A stretch of DNA of 64,000 bases, from positions 245,805 through 309,804 of the forward strand of contig VWZX01004686.1 in assembly GCA_013399015.1 (NCBI GenBank). The letters are read 5' to 3'. The position numbers and the translations under genes were made by a program. The notes under the pieces are model-generated. The model was not told where the DNA came from. It did not search any database and saw only the letters and a program-made list of their open reading frames with translations. This stretch comes from Galbula dea (Eukaryota > Chordata > Aves > Piciformes > Galbulidae). This document shows positions 46,879-59,555 of this stretch, in pieces (position 1 is the first letter of the stretch; each line of letters begins with the position of its first letter).

Positions 46879-49800
46879 CCTTATATATACAAACCTTTGA
46901 ATCTTTGAATTTTCTAGGTCTGAAGGCACATTTTTATTGAATACTTGTACATCTTTTGACCTGTATAGAGATTCTACTACTTCCTTGAACTGACTAGGTG
47001 ATCACACAAAGCTCTATGTTAAACTGAGTTTGTCTGTGGTTCTCTGAGACTTCAGTAAGAACTGAGAGAACTGTCTGGTTTCAAATAAGAAATAGAACAT
47101 CTTGCACTTCCAGGTCTACCTCTTAAATGAATTACAGGATATAAACCTTGGGAAGGAAAGTACTGTTTTTAAGGGAAAAAAGGGGGTGAAAAAGACAATG
47201 AACATCTTGTTCATGAACCTGAACTTAACTAAAAATTAGAAACAAACTTAAGTATCAACATTGTGCTCTGTCACTTAAGTATTACTAGTTTTCCTCAATT
47301 CAGTAACTGAAAGGGCATGTGTCTTTCAACTTAATGACAGGTAAGCTTCTGCACATTTTCAGCAGGTTAAGTGCGTTCCAATGCTAACTTGCCATTAAAG
47401 GGCTAAAACTGTTAACCATCATAGCAATCTGTTCCTGCAGAACTGGTGTATCAACACAGTTGGTAATAAGTAGTACATAATTATTGAGCAAACTGGTCAG
47501 TTTTCTGAAAGACTCCACCTTCTCACCTGTTCTTTTCTGCTACTTTGATAGCAGCTGTTGCAGTGTTTGCAATTACCAGTTGAGACAGTCCAGGTTATCG
47601 TGATTTCAATTTGGTCATATGAATAAAAAGTTTTCTAAAGAGGTCTTTGTAGTAAGATGCTGCTCTAAGTCATCTACTTAAAAGCAAAACAGATGCAAAA
47701 TCTGGCTCTATTTGCTTGCTAATTACAAAGGTCTTGAATTTCTTCCTAAGTATAGAAAGTTGTTTGTTGTTCTTGTCACTTCAGAATATTCTTCTGTGGT
47801 ATGGCTACAGATACATTTGAGTGTTAGAAGGTTGGCTTCAGTAGAATGTTAAACTGTGATTTTTCTTTTGACTCAGGATAATGTCACTGTTGCCTCCAAA
47901 GGCACCCTGTCAGGCAGGGAGCCTTTCTCATAATGCTTTGTTATTTATAGAAACTGCATTGCAAGCTACTTGTTTGAAGGAAGAAAACAGGCTCAGGAGA
48001 GTAGGGTATTAACCTAGACAGGTCAAAGAGTACATTGTTACCCTTGCAGGTTTTGCTGTGAAATGGTTAACTGAGTTACTGAGATTTCCTAAATGTTTGT
48101 GGTTAGAAGACAAAGAAGTGTGGTTAATCTTACCATTATTCTACTCTGGATTATGTAGAATGATGAGAGATGCCTTTGAGAAAATGGAAAACAATGGTAT
48201 TATTCAAGGAACTGAAATGACTTTGTGGTGCAGTAACTATGTAAGTGCTTTTTCCTTGAAAAAGTCTGAAGCTTGAAAATAAAAGCTGGAGCAGCTCTTG
48301 CAGTCTACTTCTGTGCATACCCACTTTATGTCTTTTGTGATAGTTAGGGCATTTGGACTTACTTAAAAACCAAACCAAAGCCATTCTGCTGAGTCAAAAT
48401 GGACCTGATTCACATCAGAGAAAGCTGATAGCCATTTCCCTATAGTCAGCCATTGCCTTGTTTCAGTGTCAATGTATGGTGTGCATAGAGTAAATTTGTG
48501 TATCTAGTGATTTTTTTTTTTTGGTCTTGTGTTGCTATATTTGAAGGTGACTCTAGAGATACTGAAATAGAATATTTTTGTAGTACTGAAACTCAAAGAT
48601 GGTAAGTAGAGCTCTAAAATTTCTCTGGTTTAGAGTGGATATAAATCTAAACCAAAAATTATGGTAGGAGTTTTCTTGCTTAAGGTGATTTCTTCTGTAA
48701 ACATTTTACTTCATAGATATCTTCTGATTCCTGAAGAAAAAGAAGAGAGTTCTCCAGAATGGTGAAATTCTGTGTTTTCTTTTGTGTTTTACTTTGGCAC
48801 TGGGAAGATTTAAAAATTTTTTATTAATCCAACTTGCATTTATGTTTCCAAAATAGAAAAATTTTGGTTTGTCATTTTTTTGGGATTTTTTTCCTTCATT
48901 TTGATTTCTGCTGCCGAAATGTCAAGAATAAAGACATAGAATACATGCAACTTAGTTTTTAAAATCCTTGATGCACATGAGGTCATAAAAGTCACAGAAG
49001 TTGAGGCGCTAGCAACAGAAGTTGACATAAGTAGATCATAAGTTCACAACTGTTGACATAAGTAGATCTGCGTTGGGGACTAATTATTTCCAGATTTGTC
49101 TGCTTAATTCCAGTTCCTTCTCAGAGCAATAATAGGGTCTGTATGCAAATTGAAAATAGTCCTTGCATGCTATGTCCAAACTGGTGGGTTTTTTTTCCAA
49201 ATACAGTACTACTTCAGAATAACCATTAAAACATATCCTATCCTAAGATTATCCCTATTCTGCCAACCTCTTCTAAGGTCAGATAAACTTAGGCTTGTGA
49301 ACTTGAATTAACAGGTTCAAGCTGAAATAACCTGATTCGAACTGACTGCATTTTCTCCCACCACATGTCCAATCATGTGTTAGATTTTAGTGCAGAATTT
49401 TATAAGATGTCTTTGTAATGCTGAAATTTCTGGAAAATTATTTTCAGTTATTAAGTTGGAAAAAACCCAAATCAAACCAAACAACTGTGCAAACATGAGC
49501 ATTTCTCTTAGTACCACCCCCCTTCCGCATCCCCTTCCCTGTTTTATTCCCTTTGGAAAATTGTGTATGATATAGAAATTATACTTAAGCTTTTCAAATT
49601 AAATTTAGGAAAGAAGTGGAGTCTGGTCCCAGTGGAAATGTGAAGTGTGGGTGTGGATAGCATGTGCTGTGGCAGAGCAGCTGAATTTTCAGCCTGGACA
49701 CTTGAGAGTTGTCTGTTTACAGTAGCATAACAAGCTGCCAGTTGTTCTTCTGTTATTTTTTTCCTTAAAATCATCCATGCATTCCATTCCTTCTCTTTGC

Positions 49801-52729
49801 CTTTGTATTCTTGTTGTTTGGGGTTTTTTTCTGACAAACCTTAAACATTGGAAAGTACCCCTATATTGTGTCTTCACTGTTCCCTTTCTTTTAGTATTTT
49901 CTGCCAGCAAGCAAAGAAATTATGAATCTTGTCTTACTACAGAAGTGCTTCTTACTTTCTGATCTAGAAAGGAATACTATGCCACCTAAAAATGGAAGTT
50001 TCCTTAATTTGTCATTATTCACTACTAAGAGGAGCTCTAAAATTAGTCCTCTTTTAGGATGACTAGCTGTTTAATGCGTCATGCTCTTCTCCAGCTGTGC
50101 ACCATAATCTGTATTCTCAGCAGATTAATTTCCCAGTATGAACAGCGTTATGTGTGGCAATATGAATAAGCATCATTTTCCATGTACAGTAACAAAAAGG
50201 ACTTGGCCTCTATATAGGGCTGCAGTAGTTGTACGAGGGTAAGGAATAGTGTGTGCTTGCTAACTGTAGCTGTGACCTGGCTTGATGGCTCAGAATTTGA
50301 GTGAGAACAATGGTTCACTGAATTCTTGCTGTTTTGCTCTTCTCCTCTACTACTCAAGATTTCCAAAATAGCACTTTCAATAAGTTAAATGAAAACAGGA
50401 TATATATTTATTCTTCTAGGGTTTTTTTGTTTGCTTTTGTTGTTTGTGGTGGGATTTTTTTTTTATGGGTTTTGAAGTTTGGCTTGGTTTGTTTTTTTTT
50501 TTCTATAACCTTCTTGACACTGCTTTTCTTTTCCAGAATATTGGTAAAGAATTTCTTCTGGTTCACTGCATAGAAAGGGGTATACTCCACTATTTAATAG
50601 TTTTTATAGTGGAACTGTGTGGTGCTCCCTGCAGTTGATACTGATAATACAACTTCAAACTGAGCTCTTTTGTCTTGGCCTCTGAATCGATAGCATGATA
50701 CTTTCAGCCAATCTTTTAATTTGACTCTATTTCTGTATTTGATAGTAGAGATAAAGGAACATATCAACCATCTCACACTGAGTGTTCAACTCAGCTGTCA
50801 GTGTTTGGAGCTTGATTACATAACACATCAAACAAGCTTCCAAGGGTCTTAAGTGTTGCTATAATAATGATATTGAACATATATTTATCTATGAAATAGA
50901 TATTAAAATTCTAATTATATTCTTACTTTTGGAGGATAGTTACAGACAGTGGAGGGACTCTGTAAACCCAGCTGTAATACTTTCATGTCTTAGAGTGCTG
51001 TAATAAAGCATTTTTGAGACTAACTATATAACACTATTTTGCTGTTGTTTATCAAACTGGGTCCCATCAGCAAAAAGCCAAATATACTTTCAGAATTTTC
51101 CTAACTATTGGAGATCATTTTGTCTTCATGAGCATCTATCTAAAACTTTGGTTTTCTTAGGAAAAAACACATTAAATATTGAGGAGGCCATTTTTCTCTG
51201 TATATAATTTTTATTCTGTATCTAAAAAACTTCAAAGCCAACACCTTTTGACGTTAATTTGCTATTGCTACAATACTTCTGAAAATTAACATTTTTATCT
51301 TCTTTTAATAATATGATAAAATTATTTTCCCATAAAATAGATTCTTCTCTAAACAATCATTAATTGTGCTCTCCTTTACTATGTATTTCCTCTGATTATT
51401 ATTTATGAATCATTTTACACAGTAGTGTTCCTCTAACTTCAAGATCCAGGAAGGGAGGGTTGAAACAGGAGGAGAGAATGGAATAAGTACAATAAAGGCT
51501 TTTTGGACTTTGTTTTTGTGAAAACACAACACTTTTGACAAATTTATTAACAGACTGGCACTTTCGGAAGAACCACTGAAAACCATCCACAAGAAAAACC
51601 TTTCTGATTCTGAGTAAACGTTTTGATGGGAACATACTGATTTTTTTTTTCTCTGCTCTTGGGTGAAACTGAGCAGCCTGCCTGTTTCTTGGTTTTCAAG
51701 GCGTGCTGCTACCTGGTGCTGTCAGAAGGACAAGAGAGTTCTGCCAAAGCTATCTTTTTCTTTGTAGAGCTAACTACACAGGGATACAGTTCTGACTTCT
51801 AGGCAGTTTTCTCTTCACCTTGCTCAGTTTCCCAAAGAGGTGGCTCTTTAATGAGTTGGAGAGTCCTGAACAGCTATTTTCATGATTCAGTCACCACATA
51901 TAATAAGTCATTTGCATCCCATTATATTTACTCTGACTATGAAGCTAGTAATTAGCTGAATTTCATATTACTGATGTGTTTTTATAGCTATGTCTGGAGT
52001 TTTACAACATAAATAGTGTATGTACTGAGACTCATAAAGTCAGAGGTGATTAATAACTTCCTTTCTCACCAGTTTGTTCAGAAGGAATGCATTTGTCCCA
52101 CAGGAAAAGTACCCTGGCAAGCTAACTGATAATAGGGGCCAGTTACCCATGCAGTTAGTGCTTCAAAAATATGTCTGCATATCACTAGCACTTTGTCAGG
52201 CGGCCTTACATTAGCAGGAGATTCATAAGTCAATATCCTGATTACATTTATCAAGGGTACTCTGGATTATAGCAAACCCTGATGGATATATTTATATAAT
52301 TCCAGTAAAAATTCTTGAAGTTAGAGGCTACAATCTCTGAAATAGTTCCAGAGGGATGTACATTTTTTTGGTGAACTTCAGAAAGAAGAAACACAGAATC
52401 TCTCTTGTCAGGTCATTGCTAAATGAAGTATAGAAAACACTGGGGATGAAACCCAAAGGTAGTTAATGATGTCTATTGCTTCTCAGCTAGTTATTTTTTT
52501 TCAAATTAAGGGAGTTTGTTTCTTGATTCTATGTTTTAGAGAATAAAACACATTCATAGTTTTCATTTGCATCTGTTTGGACATGAAAGCTATTTCTAGA
52601 GAATTACCAAATAACAGGGTACTCTCTCCTGGTAAAATGGTAAAATGAAGCAGAATCCTGCCTTGGTACAGGTAGGACTGGTGTCTCTTTCTGCTTTCAA
52701 TGTCAAGCTGCAAGAAGAGCATGGCTGTG
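46879..52729. other. Long AT-rich stretch, no genes seen
   Basis: No CR1 or LTR recognised. A 17-bp direct repeat, GTTGACATAAGTAGATC, occurs at 49021-49037 and 49052-49068. T runs occur at 48510-48522, and T/G-rich tracts at 50420-50502. The 97-codon frame at 49544-49837 (minus) has no recognisable motif. Confidence 0.5.
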
Positions 52730-53357
52730 TCCTTTCACAGACTTCCCAGGGTGGCTGAAAGCAGGTAGTTGAGAAAGCCTCCTTGGTCTTTCTTCTCCAG
52801 AGTGTCCTAAATCAGCTCTATCAGAATCTCCCCAGTCATGCACTTCATGTGCTGGGTCAGCCTACCTGGCTTCATACTGCAAGTTGGACTTGTCCTTTTT
52901 GTCATGTGGAACCCCAGAAGTGACCTAGAACTAGACCACAGACTCTGCCCTCCCCCTGTGGAGCTGGGCATTAAGGTGTTTGTCTCTGAAGGGCTTCTGT
53001 GTTGATCCTGAGCTCTTCATCCTCCCTGATGCTCCACAGCCTGCTCACCTGCTCCTGGAACCCCATAACATGCTGAGGCTGTTCCTCAGCCAACCCACAC
53101 ATCCTGCAAGAAAGGATACTGTCTCTACCTGAACCCACCATGATGAGATGCTGAAAGGACTTGGTAGCCACCTCATCTCTCAGAAGCCCCTCTGGGTCCA
53201 GCTTGTGCTGTGGCAGATGCTCCAGGTCCTGCTGGGGACCATGTTCTGTATTATAGCACCACCACTGCTGAGTACTTGTATCCTGTCCTGGGCAGAATTT
53301 CCAGCCTGTACCCATGCTCTCCACTGTAACAACTGCTGTGTTTCTTAAATTTGACAC
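52730..53357 (-). mobile_element. CR1 ORF1-like remnant
   Basis: An open minus-strand frame (53357-52971, 128 codons) contains a CRMCG zinc-knuckle-like segment (residues 84-88) followed by a short coiled-coil EQVSRLWSIREDEEL (residues 99-113). This resembles the cysteine pair plus ELxEEVxRLRSIRExE helix of the avian CR1 ORF1 protein, an RNA-binding chaperone of the retrotransposition complex. The sequence down to about 52730 is similarly GC-richer and may be its continuation. No ORF2, 3' UTR or octamer tail is attached, which is odd for CR1. Alternatives are an unrelated coiled-coil pseudogene or a chance frame. Confidence 0.45.
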
Positions 53358-56076
53358 ATTTGTTAGCTGTGAACTAGGCCTACTAGTGTTATTCCAGTCA
53401 AAAGGTTGCCAGAAACTTTAAACAGGAATTGGCTGAAGATGAAATGTCAGAACAACCTTTGATCAAAGACAGCTAACATCATTAGAAACTGCTAGACCCT
53501 TCAAGAAACAAAAGCCTGGGACAACTCTCTTTCCCCAGTTGCAACAGACATCCTGAATCTCAAAGACATCCTTGTTAAGTCCTCTGACAATCACAGAAGT
53601 TCCCAGAAGATGGAGATCTAGAAGCCCAGAAATGCCCAAACTGCTGCATTAATTAGCTGCTCCTGTTTTGCTGTTTTTTTTCCCAGAGTACTAGATGGCA
53701 TCCTCGCACTGCAATGGGACAGATCTTGGCACCCTTGGATGCCTCCTTTATGGTCCCCTGAAGTTAGGGTCATCTGGTTTGTTGTAGTCCCAGATCAGAC
53801 CTTCCTTTCTCTTAGAGGAGTTATGGTGTTTTGATACCATGTATCAGTGCAAATATTTTATTGTTACATGCATTTAACTTCTACCGAGTCCTACCCATAA
53901 AAAAAAAGGGAGAGAGGAAGAAAGGAAGAAATTAAAAAAGGGAGGTTTCTGAAAGCATATTATAGGTTTGGCGGGTTCATGATGAAGGGTGCATTCTGCT
54001 TTTCTTTCTGTGAGCCTTTGTTTCTTTATGTGTCCTGGACATTTTTTTTAATCTTCTGTTATTTCTGGATTGTGTGTGCAGTATTCAGTGGTTATTTTTT
54101 AGTGTTGCAGCAGTTATAGTCAGTGGACTAGCAAGGACTTCATGAATTATAGATGGCTGTTATATCCAAGAATCTTAGACAAGTAACAATATTATTAGAT
54201 AAAATTCAAGTCAGAAGTGTGTTTTAATAAATGATCTTGAGTCCTCTTGTATCTGCTGAGAATGTGAAATACCAACTAATATAAAGTTAAGAAAGCAGTC
54301 TACTAGAAAGAATGCAAAAAGGAAGGTATGCTTACTATTTGAAAAGTGTTTAATAGCTGCTATTTTGTACACCACGTCTGGCAGGGATGACACTGCTGTT
54401 AAAGCTATACTAATTACAATTGCTTTATAATTGTTATTCCTGCGCCTCTCAGCCTCAAATCAAGCTGCTCACAACTTTTAGAAGTATTTAGAACCTGTGG
54501 CTCCAGTGCAAGACATATTCTCACACACTAACAGGCCTTTTAAGAAATATGTTAGAGCTCACTGGGTTTTGGGTTGTTTGGGTTTGTTTTGGGTTTTTTG
54601 TGGGATTTTTTTTTTTTTTTTTGTCAAATCCCAGACATGTAAAACTAGAGATTGGATGTAAGTTACTACTGTATTTTTTTAGTTACACAATTTGTGCAGG
54701 ATTAAAAACGTGTGATCAGCCAGTGACAGTATGGAAGCATGAGAAGAGGACACTGAATAAATTAAATGATCAGACATCATAGCTGTGCAGTGAGGTACTA
54801 TTTGTGGTTTCTAAGGAACTTGACAAACAATAATATACTGACATGAAATCTAAGGCACAGAGTTACTAAGTGATCTCTTTCTCATTGGATATCCATAGGA
54901 AAATCTATAATCAGACTATAGAAAATCTTACCTTTATGTGTCTAGAGATTCTGTTATGTTGCAGAAGTCTTGAAAGAAGCAGAACAGAACAAATTTAAAA
55001 AACATATTTATAGGGAAATAAGAAAGATCTGAAAATCATAGGTATTAAAAAATATGAGACAGTTACTAGGGAAATGGGTAAACCTGAATAAAACCTTTTA
55101 TGGATTCAGTGAGTGCTGGTCTGATCCCACTTTTAATGCTTTCATGAATTTTGAATTATTTCTATGGGAGAACTTGCCTTAAAGCTGTTTCACTCCACAA
55201 AGTGGCAACAAAATGTGCAAAATGAACCCTTGCCCATAGATGATAACAAGGACAACAGCACTTTGAAATTGTGCTTCTGGAGAAGTTATAATGGTTTATT
55301 AGAGGATTTTTACTCAGCTTTTTGGTCTGACTGTTTTCAAGTAGTCTCACTCACTTCATCTTGAATTGGCATACTGGAAGCCCATGTGAATGTTTTGTTC
55401 AATTCATCTAGGAGCTCTTTGCAGAAGCCTACACTGGGTGAATTTTTATATGTGTTTGTATAGCTGAGAAATGACTCACTCCTCTCAACTGCATCAGCTG
55501 TTAGTTGGCTATAAAAAGCTTACCTCTATCTTGCTATATTGGAGTCTTAATATGTACAAACTCATGATTGCAGCTGTCAACAGAGTGCTGTGCTGTGCAA
55601 TAATGGTAGCAGAGATAGCTTGTTCCAAAATGACACCTGATGAATGCATTCCACCACACAGCTGCCTTCTACACATTGTTTTTGGGCATCTTTAAAGGAG
55701 GTAGAATACTGTATCTGAATTCCCCAATACAAGCATTTTCACAACAGGATGCTGTAACTGCCAGTCTCCTGGTGGAGGTCTCTAACTCCCAACGACTTTC
55801 ATGGTCACTATTATGAAATAATTGGCACACTCTAGATAAAAATGTGTATGGTGCTTCAAGTCTTTGTTAGACAATCTGACTGCATGCACCTTTTAATGCT
55901 ATCAGTAATCTTTTGCATTGTTTTCGTGAGAGAGTTACCTAGTTACCTCACTAGAATATCAAATACCATGAAAATCTGAGTACATGTGAGTTTTTTTGAA
56001 GTCTCTGTGATGATAATAGTTTCACTGACATTTTTCCACATAATATTTGAAAGTTTTTCCCTTTCTGGGGTTAGCA
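53358..56076. other. Non-coding DNA
   Basis: Includes a purine-rich patch at 53899-53945 and a G/T tract at 54564-54623 (listed separately). No gene or mobile element recognised. Confidence 0.5.
54564..54623 (+). repeat. G/T tract with five GGG runs, then a T run
   Basis: GGG occurs at 54564, 54571, 54580, 54591 and 54602, separated by T-rich loops of 4-8 bases, then 18 T. The spacing fits an intramolecular G-quadruplex. Confidence 0.8.
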
Positions 56077-56136
56077 CTTGAAACAAGCACAGAAACATTG
56101 AAACAAGCACAGAAACATTGAAACAAGCACAGAAAT
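56077..56136. repeat. 20-bp tandem repeat, three units
   Basis: The unit TTGAAACAAGCACAGAAACA (phase arbitrary) is repeated three times with single changes at the array ends. Confidence 0.93.
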
Positions 56137-56269
56137 ATCCTTTCAGTTGACTGATTACTGAAAAGCTGCATGGAACATCTATTTTGAATGATCATTTTTA
56201 AACAGCAGTATTGTTTCTGTTTTATAGGGAGGAAAAAAATAAGTTTTGCAAGTATGTCCTCAACAGCAA

Positions 56270-56626
56270 GAGAAAGTTGAGGGGAGACCTCATCGCTCTC
56301 TATAACTACCTGAAGGGAGGTTGTAGAGAGGCAGGGACTGGTCTGTTCTCCCTAGTGCAGAGTGATAGGACGAGGGGAAATGGATGAAAACTGCACCAGG
56401 GGAGGTTCAGGTTGGATGTTAGGAAGAATTTCTTTACTGAAAGGATTGTCAGCCATTGGAACAGGTTGCCCAGGGAGGTGGCTGAGTCACCATCCCTGGA
56501 GATGTTTAAGAGACGGTGGATGTTGCATTGAGGGGAATAGTTTAGCAAGTTGATAGGGCTAGGACAAAGGCTGGACTCGATGATCTTCAAGGTCTCTTCC
56601 AGCTGTAACTATTCTATGATTCTACG
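56270..56626 (+). mobile_element. CR1 3' end
   Basis: Reads as the CR1 C-terminus (RKLRGDLIALYNYLKGGCRE, then LVQSDRTRGNG with an inserted base making a stop, then FRLDVRKNFFTERIVSHWNR, LPREVAESPSLEMFKRRWM). The 3' UTR has GGACTCGATGATCTTCAAGG and the tail ATTCTATGATTCTACG. It differs from subfamilies A and B in the 3' UTR (GATAGGGCTAGGACAAAGG). Confidence 0.94.
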
Positions 56627-57172
56627 ACTGTCATCTTCTACAAATTTTTTTTTTTTTTTTTGTGAGAAGAAAACATGATGAAAAGAGCAAGTACAGAAAT
56701 TAATTTTTAATTCTTGACTACATGCAAATTCAAAAAATATATTAGAAAATTTAGCTGAATATGCCAACTCAAGTATATTTTCCATGCGGACCTGATGATA
56801 GTGATCATTTATGCCATTATTTTATATAGGTGAAATAAATTAACAAAATGTGATGGCTGGTCTAATTGAAACAAGGAAATTTTGAGCTAGTATTTATAAC
56901 AAAAAAACTAATAGGAAACTAGATCCTGAAATTAGTATGTTTCCAGTTTGGGTGTTCTTTTTTGGGTGTGGTTTTTTTTGGTTTAATTGTTTGTTTGTTT
57001 TTAAAGTAGTTTTATTATCTTGAAATCATTATTACCTTTTTATTATATGTTCTTACTACTTTTTGAATGTCTGCAATATATTCTTACTAAAAATTACCAC
57101 TTTTGGCACTAGTCCAAAGATTTTTGGAGTGTTGTGGACATTGTACTGAATTGATTCTGGTGAAATATAATT
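56627..57172. other. Non-coding spacer with T-rich tracts
   Basis: T run at 56645-56660 next to the CR1 tail. T/G-rich tract at 56950-57002. No gene seen. Confidence 0.5.
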
Positions 57173-57395
57173 ATCACAGAACCATAGAATCATTGTGGCT
57201 GGAAAAGACCTCTAAGATCATTGAGTCCAACTGTCCACCCAATATTATCATGCTCACTACTAAACCATATCCCCAAGCACCACACTTTTTTACACATTTT
57301 TTGAACACTTCCAGGGATGGTGATTCCATCACCTCCCTGGACATCATGTTTCAATGCCTGATAACCCTTTCAGTGGAGAAATTCTTCTTAATATA
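57173..57395 (-). mobile_element. CR1 3' end
   Basis: The plus strand starts ATCACAGAACCATAGAATCA (reverse of the tail), then TGGCTGGAAAAGACCTCTAA and GATCATTGAGTCCAACTGTC, the reverse of a GTTGGACTCAATGATCTTAG-type 3' UTR. Coding remnants near 57300-57395 correspond to the EKFFL..RVIRHWNM..PGEVMESPSLEVFK region on the minus strand. The 3' UTR lacks the GCAGGG motif of subfamily A, marking a different, older subfamily. Confidence 0.9.
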
Positions 57396-59478
57396 GTGGT
57401 TCATGCACCAGTTTAGGTTTTCTGTTGCCAATGTGCCTATACAATACAGTATAAACTGAGTTAGACACGGGATTATATTTGAATGAATCTTAAATATTGT
57501 ATGATGTTCTAAGCATGGTGGAGTTTGCTTTTGTTTGTGTTTTTTTTTAGAGACAGTAAATACTGAAACCCTAATTTATAGCACCTAATTTCATTTTTAT
57601 AACACTTTTTAAAAATTCACTATGAAATAAAAAATATGTAAATTAAGTAATTTAATTTGCTTTTGCAGATTCATTTTGAAGAACTGCTTTCAAGAGAGAA
57701 TCCCTGACTGCACTAGACAGATATAGCAGTAATTTATTCCAGGACGTATTCATGAAAATATATTCTCTTTTTCAACCTTCAAATAAGTTAAATAAAGTCC
57801 CTTAGTTGATTGCAAACCATAAACTTGTGTTCCTTTGGTGATATATGTTCGTGTCAAAGACTCAGACTCCTCAGCAATGAAATAATTATTCTGATCAATA
57901 AAGTAAATTAGGAATCAAAGACAGAGTGTAAGAGGAAGAGTCTGGGTAGGACAGTAAATTGAGTGGTGGAACTTTAGTTGTTTGAGCTTGCTTTTATACA
58001 AAACCTGACAAAATTAAAAACAGAAATTCCAGGATTATCTTCTGTTGAACAAATTTTATTTCTAATCTTAAATAAATAATCATGCTGGTAAAAAAAAAAA
58101 AAAATCCTGAAGTTTTATAGGACTTAATGTGATTCTGCAATGCTGCAGCCAGTACCGACAGCCTTTATAAGCCCCTTCCAAACTTGCAGCTGAAGATCTG
58201 TGGCGTATCAGGTATATATGTCAGAGATAAGAAGCTTATGATAGCATGGTGGGGTTTTTTGATGTTCAGTATCTGATCAAAAAATTAAAGAATCTGGAAA
58301 AAACAATCTGTTTAGGTCACTTTTTGCCCACTGTAGCACCAGCACATGCAGGACAAGCAGTTGCCTTCTCACCCTACAGCAAGCACACCTTCCACCAGCT
58401 GCAACGTTGGCATAGACATCTTTAAAGCTGATGACTGTGAGGAAAAAGTTGCACAGTTTACTGGTGGCAGGAAGTTTGAAGTTTTTTGATTGTATACTAA
58501 GCAAATTAAATAGAAACACCCAAGAAGGATCAGAAGCACAGTATCACCTAATCAGTGAGAATGGAAAACACTTACCTGACTCCTCCTACAGTTAGACAAG
58601 GAGAGTTAATAGAACACTCCTACTGGTGTGAAACCCATCAGAATGACACAGGAACAGAAATGCTCTTACTAGAGCACCATTTAAACTGACAACATTTAAA
58701 CACCATTATTGCTTACAGGGGGCTAGGATTTACTATGAGAAGCAGGGGGAAAGAGCAGTTTCTGAGGGGGCAGTGATGTTTTTTTTGATTTTATGGAAGG
58801 GGACTTTAGGCATGTGTGTAGTGTAATATGATACTTAGGCAAAGGAACAAAGTCAGGAAAAGGAAGGATCCAGTTGAGTTGGGTATGAACAGGCATCAGA
58901 AAATGGAAGAAGGAAGGGATAAAGAGGTCTGGTCATGTTTAAACTCCTTGCTGGTCTGTAAATTTGTGTGACAGAGCTCTTGTGCTTGAACTGCAGTTTG
59001 TCCTATATTCTCATTAACTATTAATTCCATATTTTTTGATGGTGCACTCTCTATCCTGTATGTCTGTATGTGCAAACACTACAAAATGTCTAGTTGAGCT
59101 AGCAGAGAAGTAGGGTGAGAGGTTTGAGTACTGTCTACTAGAGCTGCATCGTGGGTCTAAGGGATTTGAGGGTCTGGAGAACAACTGCAGGACAGCAGGG
59201 TGTGGGTGCCAGCCTCTGGGTTGACTGTGTCCAGCACTAGCTACCTGAGGGATGCCTACATGTGTATGTGAGTGCATGTTGCATCTAGTAAACTTCAGTC
59301 TTGCTCAGCTGGAGAGGAAAACCAGGATCCAGTCATCCATCACTATGTTTTTGTGAGTCCTGTGTTTGTGTGGGTGCAGGTTATGGCATTACTCTCTGTG
59401 TGTCTCAATCTGTGTGGCTGGTCACGTGCACACTGTTTGTGTTTTGTTTATCTATGTTTACACCAGTTTAGTGGTGAG
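57396..59478. other. Non-coding DNA, possible LTR scrap near its end
   Basis: No gene recognised. The minus-strand frame at 58519-58277 and the opposite-strand frame near 58395-58480 were considered as a pseudogene and not supported. Between about 59190 and 59400 a CTAGTAAACTTCAGTCTTGC stretch followed by GT-rich sequence resembles an LTR R/U5 region with a variant poly(A) signal, but I cannot support it further. Confidence 0.4.
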
Positions 59479-59555
59479 CATGGTAGTGTTAGGTGGATGG
59501 TTGTCCTCGATGATCTCAAAGGTCTTTTCCAACCATCGTGATTCTTTGATTCTGT
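59479..59555 (+). mobile_element. CR1 3' tail fragment
   Basis: GGTAGTGTTAGGTGGATGGT, CGATGATCTCAAAGGTCTTT, TCCAACCATCGTGATTCTTT and GATTCTG form a 77-bp CR1 3' end with the GTGTTAGGTGG-type 3' UTR. Confidence 0.88.

Noticed and set aside
49021..49068. 17-bp direct repeat as a target-site duplication
   Set aside because: Only 14 bases lie between the copies, with no mobile-element content; a local tandem duplication is simpler.
58277..58519. Possible processed pseudogene (cysteine-rich minus frame, and an opposite frame reading VGIDIFKADDCEEKVAQFTG)
   Set aside because: Neither frame extends, no poly(A) tail or target duplication was found, and I could not match a protein family.
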